From Tubiluchus corallicola (taxonomy: Eukaryota; Priapulida; Priapulimorpha; Priapulimorphida; Tubiluchidae), in NCBI GenBank assembly GCA_030141605.1, contig JAQGDQ010002370.1, positions 461,167-525,166 on the forward strand: a DNA stretch of 64,000 nt, in the 5' to 3' direction. Position numbers and translations under genes: made by a program. Every line of letters starts with the position of its first letter. Positions within the stretch are counted from its first letter, which is position 1. This document shows, in pieces, positions 39,701 to 48,100 of the stretch. The notes beneath the pieces were generated by a model, which was given only the letters and a program-made list of their open reading frames with translations, was not told the DNA's origin and did no database searches.

Positions 39701-41701
39701 TTTTTCTGTTTCTTAATGTTTGAGTATTTTCTGCCTAAATCATTTTGTTTTTTCCTAATTTCAATCACATCTTCTTATATAGCGTTTTGTGTGTCTTTTA
39801 TTTCACCAATTGGTTTGAGTAATTGTTTTACAGAACAGTCAAGTGAGATCAGTAGGAAATCAGGGTGCTTATTGCGACACTAGCTTCAGATTACAAAAAA
39901 CTGTTCATTACAGATTATTTCAAGTAATAAGGGCCCGTAGCTGGCGAGGCATGAAACAAAACTAAAAACATTCACAGGATTAATGATAGCTATCTTCCTG
40001 ATAGTTCGTGACTTACATCCTACTTATGGGTGACGGCAAATGTCAACCAATCAAACATTTTAAGCTGGGCAATGTGTACAGTACATACACAATTAAACGA
40101 CCCCAGGTATGATGATAGACAATTAATAGCTGTATACATAATTTTTCTTTTAAAATATAAACAATTCAAAATAACTGTTTGTTTGCGAACCGCGATTTTG
40201 TCATTTTACGAAATGTTTTTTCTTCACTTTTTTGTTTATTTCTTAGCTTGTACTGTTAGATTATAGATTTATAACTGAAACCTTTGCACCCAAAAGCAGC
40301 AGCATATTAGTTGAAGGAGTTATTTTTAAAAGCCAAAACAGCTCACGTAGAGCATTTTTGATTTTTCCTTATCTTGGCCTTTTTGTTAAATAATTTTGTT
40401 TCATTTCATTGGTGTATAATTATTGCTTTGGGTATTTATGTACTATTACATGCTAAGTATGTTAACTGCTGCATGCTACATAATATGAGCAACATACTGT
40501 CATATGTGTTCCCCAAACGAACATTAAAAAATTTCTGTAGTTAAAATTATGTTTTTCTCAGATGCTTGGCTAAGTTTTTGCTGTCCATGAAGTGGTAGAA
40601 AGTTATTGCCGAAGGGCAAAACAAGCACTCGCCAACGTTAACGAACAATGGTTCCTTGTTCGAGAATAATTGTCTTATATGTGTGCCAAGACAGACAACA
40701 GGAATTTTTCTTGTTTAGCATGCAAAACAGGTTGCAAAGTTTCCAAATTATTCAAAATTAAACTCCACATTGCTCACTTGGGTACCTTGTACCCAGAAAA
40801 AGAACTTACACTTACATACACACAAAGTATTGTAATTGTAAACTGCTTAGATATTTTTATGGCCAACTATAATAAAATAAATGTAGAGCAGGCCATTCTA
40901 TTATCCTGGCATGATACAAGCCTGGTGTACAGAATGCTGCTAACTAGTACAGTACAGCTACAGCAACATATTACTAAGTAATTATTACACGTTTAAAATT
41001 CGGAAGTTCTAATATTTAAAGAGGCTTCATAAATGAACTCATCGAATGATAAAACTTTGCCGGAATTCTTAATGCCATGATAACATCACTTTATACCTAC
41101 CAACATAAAATCGAATTAAGTAGCCTAGTTCTTTGCTTTGTCCAACCTCTTGTATCCTACAAATGTCGGTATAACCAAGTCTCGTCAGATATTCATTTTG
41201 AAGAGCAAGGGGGTGGTCATACGGCTCTAACCGTTTAATGGTCCCGCCATTGTACTGAATGTGCAGAGCATTTGACAATGCGTTAAGTTTTAGACAAATC
41301 TGATGTGCCGTCGTACTCAGTGAACACGGTATACAACGAGACTTCAAAACGCTTGTGTCTGGATCATAAACACGGATATAACCATGGTTGGTGTCTCCCA
41401 GCCAATGTTCAGCCTCAAACTGGCGCTCAGTACCTTGTGAATGTGTTCGAGAAAACGAAGAACTGCTACTACTCGTAGGAGACCTATCTTTCTCATAATT
41501 TTCACTTATTTCCCAGTTATCAATATCATCTTCTATTTGTCCTATATTGCGACTTTCTGGTGATCTGCTACTTGAGCTACGAGAAACAGAGTCGATACCC
41601 TTTTCGCCCATAAACTCTTTCCACCAGTTCTGACCCGAGCGCACTTTATAACTGAGCATAGAATACTGTGATCTAATGCTGTCTTTCTCTATTCGATCCA
41701 T
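683..41701 (-). CDS. PHLPP: PHLPP, PH domain leucine-rich repeat protein phosphatase, 5' part (10 exons, open at left edge)
   Basis: PHLPP removes the hydrophobic-motif phosphate from Akt and PKC kinases at membranes and in the cytosol. In transcript order the exons are 41101-41701, 35478-35612, 30088-30269, 29370-29523, 27126-27294, 3087-3225, 2364-2444, 2042-2261, 1162-1222 and 683-778. All junctions between them are GT-AG and keep frame, giving about 612 residues. Domains seen are a Ser-rich segment (38-86), an RA-like domain (from about 107 to 200, ending LIRFYVGKP as in vertebrate PHLPP), a PH domain (about 205-305) and about a dozen LRRs (about 308 to the edge). The remaining LRRs and the PP2C catalytic domain must lie left of position 1. 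The first in-frame ATG is at 41701, after an in-frame TGA at 41759-41761. It is divergently paired with EFHC1. The order RA-PH-LRR is specific to this family. Confidence 0.93.
1162..1222 (-). CDS. PHLPP: PHLPP exon 9: short LRR exon
   Basis: A 61-base exon with a very T-rich acceptor and donor GTAAGT. It reads SLQSVYMTPLPENLRILDLS, equivalent to the vertebrate segment linking two LRRs. Phases 1 and 2 fit both neighbours. Confidence 0.88.
2042..2261 (-). CDS. PHLPP: PHLPP exon 8: leucine-rich repeats
   Basis: The acceptor is TTATTTGCAG. It contains MDFRLNCLTLPPVE, LTHLDVSHNRITNLDVR and LEYLNCEHNKLVMLQVSG, three LRR cores. It leaves in phase 1 at A|GTAAGT. Confidence 0.91.
2364..2444 (-). CDS. 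PHLPP: PHLPP exon 7: one leucine-rich repeat
   Basis: This is a 27-codon exon in phase 0 on both sides, with acceptor TACTTTTCAG and donor GTGCGT. It encodes LDNIVMTGNYVERLPGD and then SGLKHVQK. It is short but fits the repeat register and matches the corresponding PHLPP segment. Confidence 0.88.
3087..3225 (-). CDS. PHLPP: PHLPP exon 6: leucine-rich repeats
   Basis: A strong polypyrimidine acceptor (TTTTCTTTTCCAG) leads to LRALHLHNNHLSSLPSEL and MKQLSELILAFNRFSVLP. These resemble the 'ELENMKQLSYLGLSFNEF' part of vertebrate PHLPP. It ends in phase 0 at donor GTATGT. Confidence 0.91.
3376..3425. repeat. 25-base tandem duplication
   Basis: Two adjacent copies of a 25-base unit containing GGTAGCTTACTT differ at one base. 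It lies just upstream of PHLPP exon 6, in intron 5. Confidence 0.85.
5285..5590 (-). other. Cys-rich open reading frame, status unknown
   Basis: An open frame on the minus strand encodes about 100 residues with nine Cys (NHCLCNGRHLPC at the start, later CPENEPYVIV and YCQSEWIRCAA). It stops at 5285. There is no ATG start. An AG at its upstream end (ACACAG) could act as a splice acceptor, so it might be a terminal exon of an unrecognised nested gene or a decayed fragment. I do not recognise the family. It is less A+T-rich than its flanks. Confidence 0.3.
5690..5900 (-). pseudogene. Tc1/mariner transposase relic, C-terminal part
   Basis: On the minus strand the frame reads CHRSNAAENFL and then VFDWPGNNPDLNPSETL. 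This is the classic block 'DWPxxSPDLNPIEN' carrying the second catalytic Asp of the DDE/D triad. Just downstream, in a shifted frame, it reads VDKIAEKQPSNT, another Tc1-family segment. A TGA and a frameshift show it is dead. The N-terminal half and terminal repeats were not found. It lies in PHLPP intron 5. Confidence 0.8.
10518..10535 (+). other. G-rich run
   Basis: GGGGG, GGGG, GGG and GG runs lie close together. With only three runs of three or more, this is a weak G-quadruplex candidate. Confidence 0.4.
11327..11368. repeat. perfect 12-base inverted repeat
   Basis: TGCCAATCAGAT (11327-11338) is the exact reverse complement of 11357-11368, separated by 18 bases. It is a possible hairpin in PHLPP intron 5. 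No flanking element is recognised. Confidence 0.7.
15425..15660 (-). pseudogene. second Tc1-like transposase relic
   Basis: The minus-strand frame reads FLKNETAKVY, then a TGA, then SSDLSPVENLWLIVKLRLRE. A shifted frame then reads FVNSMPKRNYIPKIIRVIK. These match the C-terminal order of Tc1 transposases (SPDLNPIENLW, then SMPxR near the end). Its sequence differs from the relic at 5.7 kb, so it is a different family member. It is inactivated by at least one stop and one frameshift. Confidence 0.75.
18290..18430. repeat. pyrimidine-rich stretch ending in poly-C
   Basis: About 120 bases of mainly C and T end in 16 consecutive C at 18415-18430, followed by ACCCCGGG. It is low-complexity sequence in PHLPP intron 5. 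Confidence 0.85.
21609..21646. repeat. perfect 11-base inverted repeat
   Basis: TATCATACTAT (21609-21619) is the exact reverse complement of 21636-21646, with a 16-base loop. It lies in A+T-rich intron sequence. Confidence 0.65.
27126..27294 (-). CDS. PHLPP: PHLPP exon 5: leucine-rich repeats
   Basis: The acceptor is ATTACAG. It encodes GWVDDLPSFQNLHTLNLSDN and then LQELNVSSNKIEELPP, which are two LRRs. It leaves in phase 2 at donor GTAAGT. The next coding piece is 23.9 kb away, yet the frame and the repeat register continue exactly. Confidence 0.9.
27295..29369. other. PHLPP intron 4
   Basis: Contains the MITE-like element at 27528-27909. The rest is A+T-rich sequence in which I see nothing coding. 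Confidence 0.6.
27528..27909. mobile_element. MITE-like element with imperfect terminal inverted repeats
   Basis: The left end reads TACAGGGTGTCTGGAAATGA. The right end on the opposite strand reads TATAAGGAGTGTCGGGAAATGA (shown in two parts: TATAAGGAGTG and TCGGGAAATGA). The ends share AGGgTGTC-GGAAATGA with a few differences and both begin with TA, the target of Tc1/mariner elements. It is about 380 bases long and non-coding. It lies in PHLPP intron 4. Confidence 0.55.
29370..29523 (-). CDS. PHLPP: PHLPP exon 4: first leucine-rich repeats
   Basis: The exon begins AVAKLPNLADLSNNHLEYIP and follows the PH helix directly. Two LRR cores are visible (LADLSNNHL and LSQLNLRHNAL). It leaves in phase 1 at donor GTAGGT. 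Confidence 0.9.
30088..30269 (-). CDS. PHLPP: PHLPP exon 3: second half of PH domain
   Basis: The acceptor is TTTCTCAG and the donor GTAATT; it enters in phase 1 and leaves in phase 0. It contains the family signature GKVEEMKFKNHERCLKI and ends with the C-terminal PH helix (ISKWLRKCMK), which carries the near-invariant Trp of PH domains. Confidence 0.92.
32508..32532. repeat. (TA)n microsatellite
   Basis: An uninterrupted alternating A/T tract in PHLPP intron 2. Confidence 0.9.
33578..33621. repeat. 19-base direct repeat
   Basis: AATTTTGTTAGTGACAATT and a copy differing at one base lie 25 bases apart. This is a local duplication in PHLPP intron 2. Confidence 0.75.
35478..35612 (-). CDS. PHLPP: PHLPP exon 2: first half of PH domain
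   Basis: The acceptor is a T-run followed by CAG, and the donor is GTAAGC, phase 1 on both sides. It encodes GKPTQDGTF, then the start of the PH fold (LYVRKGKVFHQWAKRFVAL). The conserved Trp and basic residues of the first PH strands are present. Confidence 0.92.
36758..37204 (-). pseudogene. LINE ORF2 C-terminal relic
   Basis: An open frame of 148 codons reads NCLGVRKAVQNDLSLLELDM, then AYIKSQHYRFFTKMF, and near the end KARISGHKLATESGK. This resembles the region after the reverse transcriptase in several LINE ORF2 proteins. It lies immediately downstream of the RT relic on the same strand. Confidence 0.65.
37588..38280 (-). pseudogene. LINE reverse transcriptase relic, catalytic Asp pair lost
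   Basis: WTKTKLVVLQKGS followed by NNYHGISILD is the finger block. In another frame (about 37850-37935), YIVFIDFAKVYGIVS is motif A with its Asp kept. In a third frame, GVRQAASSRSMFVFTLFI is motif B. The following motif C, normally a Y/F-A-D-D box, reads MMVNSVLL, so both Asp are gone. The element cannot be active. Confidence 0.8.
38620..39240 (-). pseudogene. LINE endonuclease relic
   Basis: KLLSWNIHSVTDK, then DIICLQE, then GGIFVYLR form the start of an APE-type endonuclease, with the catalytic Asn and Glu positions kept. After a frameshift, FIIGDLNVRCG keeps the DxN motif. LTFRKRQNWISQLDFQL is the degenerate C-terminal motif. In live elements this domain nicks the target site. Confidence 0.8.
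39355..39880 (-). pseudogene. LINE ORF1-like relic (coiled coil plus RRM)
   Basis: A Lys/Glu/Leu-rich helical stretch (for example KKALTEQVRKLSGLTLEIL) precedes KNIVVFGLAEPE. That is the first RRM strand typical of LINE ORF1 RNA-binding proteins, and RPRPVLVQL follows. One in-frame TAA interrupts the upstream part near 39778. It is an RNA-binding chaperone in live elements. Confidence 0.75.
41101..41701 (-). CDS. PHLPP: PHLPP exon 1: N-terminus and RA-like domain
   Basis: The exon has 200 codons plus one base and ends in phase 1 at donor GTAGGT. The ATG has A at -3 and G at +4. Residues 38-86 are rich in Ser. From about residue 107 the sequence GYIRVYDPD opens an RA-like (ubiquitin-fold) domain that ends LGYLIRFYVG. 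A second GT four bases downstream of the donor would break the frame to exon 2. Confidence 0.92.
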
Positions 41702-42095
41702 TTTATCACAAAAACTCTCATTGGAATTAAACAGCGATTTTTCTCTATGAACATGATATCAAAACATCAATCCGTCCATTGCCGACACGGTTATGCTTTT
41801 GCAACCTGTTAAACTTGTCAGCCTAACGCTTGGTCGCTTGCACCAGCATTAACTATGGCAAACTAGCAAAGGCAACCCGCCTGCTAAAATCTATTGAGCA
41901 TGCGCACCGAGTTCCAGCATACGTCAATTATACAAACACAGAAACGCGTCATTGGCAACAGAGCTAAAGTAATATTCTGTTGTCGCAGTGCTGTTTGCAC
42001 ACTTTTATACTTAAAATTTGACAAAAATTGTAAATTTGCAAAATTTGATAAAGAAACACGTGGAATTTAGGACAATAAGCTAAAGTAAGACGACC
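41702..42095. promoter_or_regulatory. bidirectional promoter between PHLPP and EFHC1
   Basis: The two divergent ATGs are 394 bases apart, so both 5' UTRs and promoters must share this gap unless distal exons exist. Visible sites are TGAGCATGCGCA (41895-41906, one mismatch to the NRF-1 palindrome), two GGCAAC RFX-type half-sites (41871 and 41954), two inverted CCAAT boxes (41720 and 41951) and a forkhead-type TGTTTGC (41992-41998). RFX and forkhead (FOXJ1) sites are expected for a ciliary gene. Site calls are by eye. Confidence 0.65.
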
Positions 42096-42143
42096 ATGGA
42101 GGAGATGCCAAAACTGCCAGGTTACAGTTTTAAAGACCCTAGC
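42096..42143 (+). CDS. EFHC1: EFHC1 exon 1
   Basis: Sixteen codons read [16 protein letters not shown], like the LPGxSFKD start of vertebrate EFHC proteins. Donor GTAAGT, phase 0. Confidence 0.9.
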
Positions 42144-45100
42144 GTAAGTTTGTTTGTTTTTCTAAATTTCCAAAATGCCACAAGGCGGGCGTTATGTAAA
42201 TTGTTAATTCTTCAAAAGCACATGCAGTTTAAAACTTCAAGTTGTAACTAACATTTATATACTTCATTGATGTTTTACAGTGATTCGGTTTTTGTTTGCC
42301 TTGCAATTATTGTAGTGTACTCGTATAATCTGCTTCACTTCACACTTGATCACTGTCTTTATTTAATTTAACGCTAAACTTTTTCCTAATTTAGTAGCCT
42401 ACTAATCTGTTACCATTGCTTCAATCATGATCTTAAACATGAAAATATGCTAATAGGCTTACTATGTCTGTGCAGGCCTATGGGTCTTCTGACTAATTTA
42501 GTAGTTACTACATAGTATGCATAGTGTGTAGTGTGCACCTATGCATAAAGGTAACATTCTGCATGTATGTAATGATGTAAAAGATTGTGTAGTCAGCTGG
42601 TTATTTGGTTCAGTTTTTCATGAACATTGTAACAGTTTATCACTTAGTAGTATATATTACAATATAATAGATGTGTATGCAAGTTTCTTTGATTGTGCCA
42701 AGTCCCAAGTTTCACCGATTCTTATAATTAGTTGCAACGACCAATTTTTTAGAAAATGGCATTTCATCGACAACAATCTCTTGGATATGTGAATGGGTAT
42801 CCAATGCGTAATGCTCCAAAATCTGGCATTGGTGGTGAGCCTTTGAAAGCAAAATCTATATCTGAAGCAGCCGACAAGAATCTTCCAGAGCATCCAGAAT
42901 ATGTGTATGAAATTGGTGCAAGGGCAACAAAGACACTTTCAGCTGCAGGACCACGTTCTGCAGCAGCTTACAGAGCAGGGCCAGGTCAAATTTCTCAGTT
43001 AGTTCCTCAAACACAGTTCTTGCCAGCCCATTTCGTATTTGACAAAAAGGTACATTTTATTCAGGTTTTACGTAATGTGTTTCACTACATGTGACACGTA
43101 TTATGACGTGTAGTATTTTCTTTAAAACACTATACAATTTTTAAATAACTTTTGTCTTCCACTTTTCTGACTATTGATTTTTTTAGTCATTTTTACTCTT
43201 TTAACCAGCATGTCAACTTTTATTGCCTTTAAATTATGATAATTGCAATATTGGACATATAAATCCATATTGATTTCAAAGTCCTTGTTCCACTTAATAA
43301 CTTTATAATTCTTAATTTTATTATATTCTTTTGAGCTGAAGTTTGAATTCATTTTTTTAGGTTCTTAAATTTAATGCATACTTCACAGAAACTGTTGTTG
43401 AAGCTGCTGAGGAAACAATGCGAATTCGCCCTGTAAACATTTACTATTATCTGGAAGATGATAGCATTGTCGTTAATGAGCCCACTGTAATCAATAGTGG
43501 CATTCCACAGGTGATTAAAGTTTAATGAACATTGAACAGTCTCTACCGTTATAAAATAGGTATCCACCAGTTAGGTTATGGTGTTTTTTCTTTTATTAAT
43601 AGACGGCGCCACATGCTTAGCACAAAAAATTGACACTATGCTTGCCGATATTTGGTTTGCCTCTTGGTTTGTGTCTAGTAATTCTATGAATTAGATTACA
43701 GTCGTGAACTACTTCATACTGTTTACTAAATTTTGTAAACAAGCGAAAAAGCAAAAAATTCTTCCATGTTGAAGTGATGAGAAAAGAAATGAAAGATTTA
43801 AGTAATAGAGGGATTAGGAAAAATCAATTAGTGTATCTATGTTGCAATGGCTAATCGAATGCTTCTTTTATATTTTCAACTGACAAGCTGACAAAGGTTA
43901 CTCACAAACATAGCTGGAGAATGTATTGAACTATACTGTGAGAATCAAAATCAAGTGCACATTCTTAGTATTATTTTTATTCTTTTTTCCATCCGCACTA
44001 GCTTTAATTCTGCTTGTTTATCAATAAAACAGGAATTTTATGATTGTGCAACATGTAATGGCTGGAAAGGTTAGAATGAGTCAGATTTATTTCTCCAAAC
44101 CAAAAAAAAGACTTAGAAAAATATGCTGCTGGATCAGATTGAATATGAGATGAACCCTTTCACAAAGTATAGCTGGGGTACCTTATGTCATTTAAACCCA
44201 TATTGTTGCTGACTTTAGTCTTAGATTGATCATGTATAAATTTCATATGAACTAATTTTATTGCAGTATATGAAAAAACTATAAGTTTACAACACGTTTG
44301 TACATCCATTGTCTTTTTTTGTTAGCGCCTAGCATTTTGGTCAAAGGGTAACAATGTTTAATCTTTCATACAAAATCTTAATATTTTTAAATGAAATAAA
44401 TGAATCCTTCTTTGAAGTGATTTGCTTAGCATTTTCTGGTAGTCTGGTAAGTTTATAACAATTATTGGAATAATTAACAAATTGCTACTAAACATGTATG
44501 CATTTTTGTGCTTTTTTGGATTGTCGAAGATTTTATGTTGTAGTTGCTGTCAGTGAGCAACATTTTGCGGGAATGGGCTGGGTAGGGTTGGCTTTGCATG
44601 CACTGCCAATCTGTGTATTGCAGCAGTTGCTAGAGTGGAGTCCCGAGATTTGTCATCTTAAACTCCTAAAATTAAACCAGCTGAGAAGTGTTCTGAAAAT
44701 TTAAGGGAAGAACTTTCAATTAACATTGGTGCAGAGAGACATTGCCCTCAATGTAAATGGGTTAAGCTTGCTCTTACGTAGTTAGGTTACACTATTCCTG
44801 ATCCTTACATTACAAAAATCACCTTTCTGTTCATTTGCCCTGAACTTCCACTACATCAACATTCAAATGTTTTATTTTCAGGGCAAGTTGTTAAAACGAC
44901 AAAAAATTCCAAAACTAGATGACGGCACTCCATGGCACTGGAAAGACTTTAATGTTGGCATTAATGTCGTCTTTTATGGGAAAGTGTTTCATATTGTTGA
45001 CTGCGATGGTTGGACAAAGGTATTTTGCCCGATTCCTCTCTTTCTGTGCTTTCCTAACTCCATCATGTTTCATCTGTGTCTGGTAAAATCTTCATGTCTG

Positions 45101-48100
45101 AAATTGCAGGATTTTGCAGCTGTTTCACATTTTACTGGAGATACAGCATTAGGGATTGTCTATGTGAAAACCATTGATTTTCTTGTACATTTTAACATGT
45201 AAGTTTCTATGTACCAAGACACCCCAATTCGGTGTGTGTGCCATCCACATTTGCAAGTGTTATCCCGCTCTGCTGGCCAGCATGTTATTCTCTCACATTT
45301 AAAATGTTAATAGAATAAGCGAACTTGAATAAGCAAACTTGATTAAAATTAAAAAAATTGTCACTTTGCCCGAGTTTTCCGATCTCTGCATAGGGTCTCC
45401 CCAGCAGAGTTTGTGGCAGTGCTTCGGTTGTTAATGCATTTTACACCATTTAAGGGTATTTTGAGCCGAAAGGTATGTGGGAGTATTCGTAAGAAAGTTT
45501 TCCGCTTATTTTATAACTCATTTTCGCTACATGTTTTGGTCAACAAATATAATAAAAGTTATTTTCTAAACCTAAAAATCTAAAATCTGAGCAATAGTTC
45601 ATTGGTAATTTTTATGGGTAATTGATAACCATTCATTTATCATTTTCATTTTGTCTTATTGTGTGTTCTACTCGCACTCAATTTTGCTTGCATTTACTTT
45701 TTCAATAATATACACATTGTATACCCCCATACACCCTCAATTTGAGCACTGGCTAATGTAGCTAAAACCTTCAATTCTGATTAATGGGTTTGCCACCATT
45801 TGTAAATCTTGACGAACACATGAAATAGGATTATTTTGATACATCTGTTAAAATAATAACTTTTTTTGTTCACAAATCATGGAAATTTTATGCAGACTTC
45901 TTATTTTGTCAATTTATAAAAACAAGCAAAAGCCTGCAATGATCTTGGAGATTTTTTTTGAGACTTGTAGGTTTCAAACATCAGCTACTGAAAGTGTCAT
46001 TTCATAGAGTTGTTGAATGTGCATTTAAGTGATTATGGCAATGTAATATGATCAGAAATTGTTATATGTGAGCAGAAGTACGATAGTTAATATGATATGA
46101 TAAATGTTAGCATATTTAAGATTTGTGAAATTGTGATCCAGAAATGCAATACAAAAATAAAAATTCGTGTAACTTTACATTATAACTAATAATCACTAAT
46201 AATTAGTCACACAAGGAAACTTTATTATCATTGTCAGTCATTAGATCAATGCTTTTTGCAAGGTCAAGAAGCCCTCCACGCTACTCACTGATGCCTTACG
46301 AAGATTTTGGCTTTTTGTTGGTGTTAGAAATTTCTAAAACCTAAAGTCTAGGGTTTGAGGACTTTGTCATAAAATTTAAAATTATACTTGGACATTTTCA
46401 GATGATCTGTAAAAATTTATAAGTTATAAGAGTACCTAAATCTTCCAAAATTTTCTGAATGGCATAAAAACGCATTCGCAGTCTAGGCTTTGACCCCGCG
46501 AATTTCACTGGATGCGCTCACAGACTCTGTAGTTTGAACTTCATTGACAGGCTGCAAGCCACCCCATAAATCTCTCTCGTTTTAGGAAATCTTTGCTGCT
46601 CTGTAAGTGGTTTGTCATTACACTCTCAACTGCCTACTCCATGTGGGAGCATCTTGTATTATGTAGGAGTTTGAACAATTAATCTTATTCATTTTAAGAC
46701 CTCACAGAGACTCGCTGATTCTCCATTTATACTCAATCATTAGTGAATCGTCTGTCTTTAGTTTACACTAATTAAGCAAACCTGTAAAAAGTTGTCTACT
46801 ATTCCATTTTATTAGTGCGGCTTTTGCAGGAATTCATGGCAAGTGAGGGCATTGAACTCAATGATCCTGAACTGATCCCAGATGATCCATATACAACAGC
46901 ACGTGCAAAGAGAACTGCTATTGCTAACTACAAAACACCCTCAACATTTGATAAAACTCGTCAGTTTCTGGAATTGGATAGAAAAGTTTTACGATTTTAT
47001 TGTGTTTGGGATGATAGGGATAGCATGTTTGGCGAAGTACGACCTTGTGTTCTTCATGTAAGTTAATAAGTTTCAATATAGCTTAATTAAAAAATGTTGC
47101 ATGCATGTGATAGTTCTGTAAGGTAGTACCTAATTAAATTCAAGAGAAATTTTGTTGTTTTTGTCTATGTAATGCATCTTGATTTAACAAAAATTGCTTT
47201 GGACTAGTGGGCATTCATTTAATGTCATTTAATATAATTTTACTTGTTTCTTATTTATTGTTCTTTTCTATTTAGTACTATTTAGTTGATGACACAGTAG
47301 AAATTAGAGAACAACATTCAGCAAATAATGGAAGGGACCCTTTTCCAGTTCTGATGCGAAGGCAAAAACTTGCAAAAAACAGAGGAAAACTTCCATGTAA
47401 GCCAATACTTGTTGCTTAAACATCTCAGTGTTTTCTTAAAATTACTAATTACCAGTGTCTAATTTTTGTTTTTGATGTACTTCTTTATTCTAATTACAGC
47501 ATTGTTTCCCACCATAGCAATGGAGGTGACAGATAGTGACATTTCTGAGTGGTACACACCAAAAGATTTTCGCATTGGGGACTCTCTTGTCATTTATGGC
47601 AGAAAGTAATTATGCTTTTGGAGGTTAAATGAAATAATGTGTTTATATATGGCCTATAACCTCATAATGGTTCCTGTAAAGTATCAGGAAAAATAAAAAA
47701 TGACGTGAAACAGTTAGTCTTTTCAGAAAAGTGTTCACTATCATCTTCTAGAATGTTTATTATTTTGTCACCTTTTCTGAAACTTCCTTCTTAAAGACTT
47801 AACGAGATAGTCATTAGTTAGTACCCAATATGCGGTAAAAATGGCATGGGTAAAAATGGCACAGTAAAAATGGCACAGGAAAAAATGGTGCAGGAAAAAA
47901 TAGCTCAGGTAAAAATGGAACAGGAAAAAATTTTCATTAAATGGATTTATAGTCAATAATGCACGAGTGTTCCACATGGTGTTTATCCAACTTTTCACCA
48001 TTAATTTTGGCGATGGTAATAGACTGACAAATATATACATACCAAATTACCTTATAAGCCTATACACACTAATAAGCCAATGGTATAGACAGTGTGCAGT

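Larger units (their letters stand above)
36758..39885 (-). mobile_element. decayed non-LTR retrotransposon (LINE)
   Basis: Four pieces lie in the order expected on the minus strand: ORF1-like (39355-39880), APE-type endonuclease (about 38620-39240), reverse transcriptase (about 37588-38280) and a C-terminal domain (36758-37204). Stops and frameshifts separate them. It lies in PHLPP intron 1 in the same orientation as the gene. Neither end nor a poly-A tail could be fixed, and the clade is not assigned. Confidence 0.85.
35613..41100. other. PHLPP intron 1
   Basis: Contains the LINE relic (36758-39885) in the same orientation as the gene. The flanking 35613-36750 and 39890-41100 are A+T-rich with nothing recognised. 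Confidence 0.65.

Noticed and set aside
39464-39883. 139-codon plus-strand open frame
   Set aside because: It is the antisense shadow of the LINE ORF1-like relic, whose coiled coil and KNIVVFGL motif read on the minus strand.
40670-40981. 103-codon open frame with several Cys
   Set aside because: It begins at TTG rather than ATG, lies antisense in PHLPP intron 1, and matches no family I know.
44867-45202. 111-codon open frame read straight through the donor at 45020
   Set aside because: Only 44882-45019 is coding. The rest is read-through into EFHC1 intron 4, because exon 5 at 46830 continues the protein in frame.
47768-48040. 90-codon minus-strand frame rich in Phe, His and Leu
   Set aside because: It is the translation of the tandem GTAAAAATGGCACAG array in reverse, not a protein.
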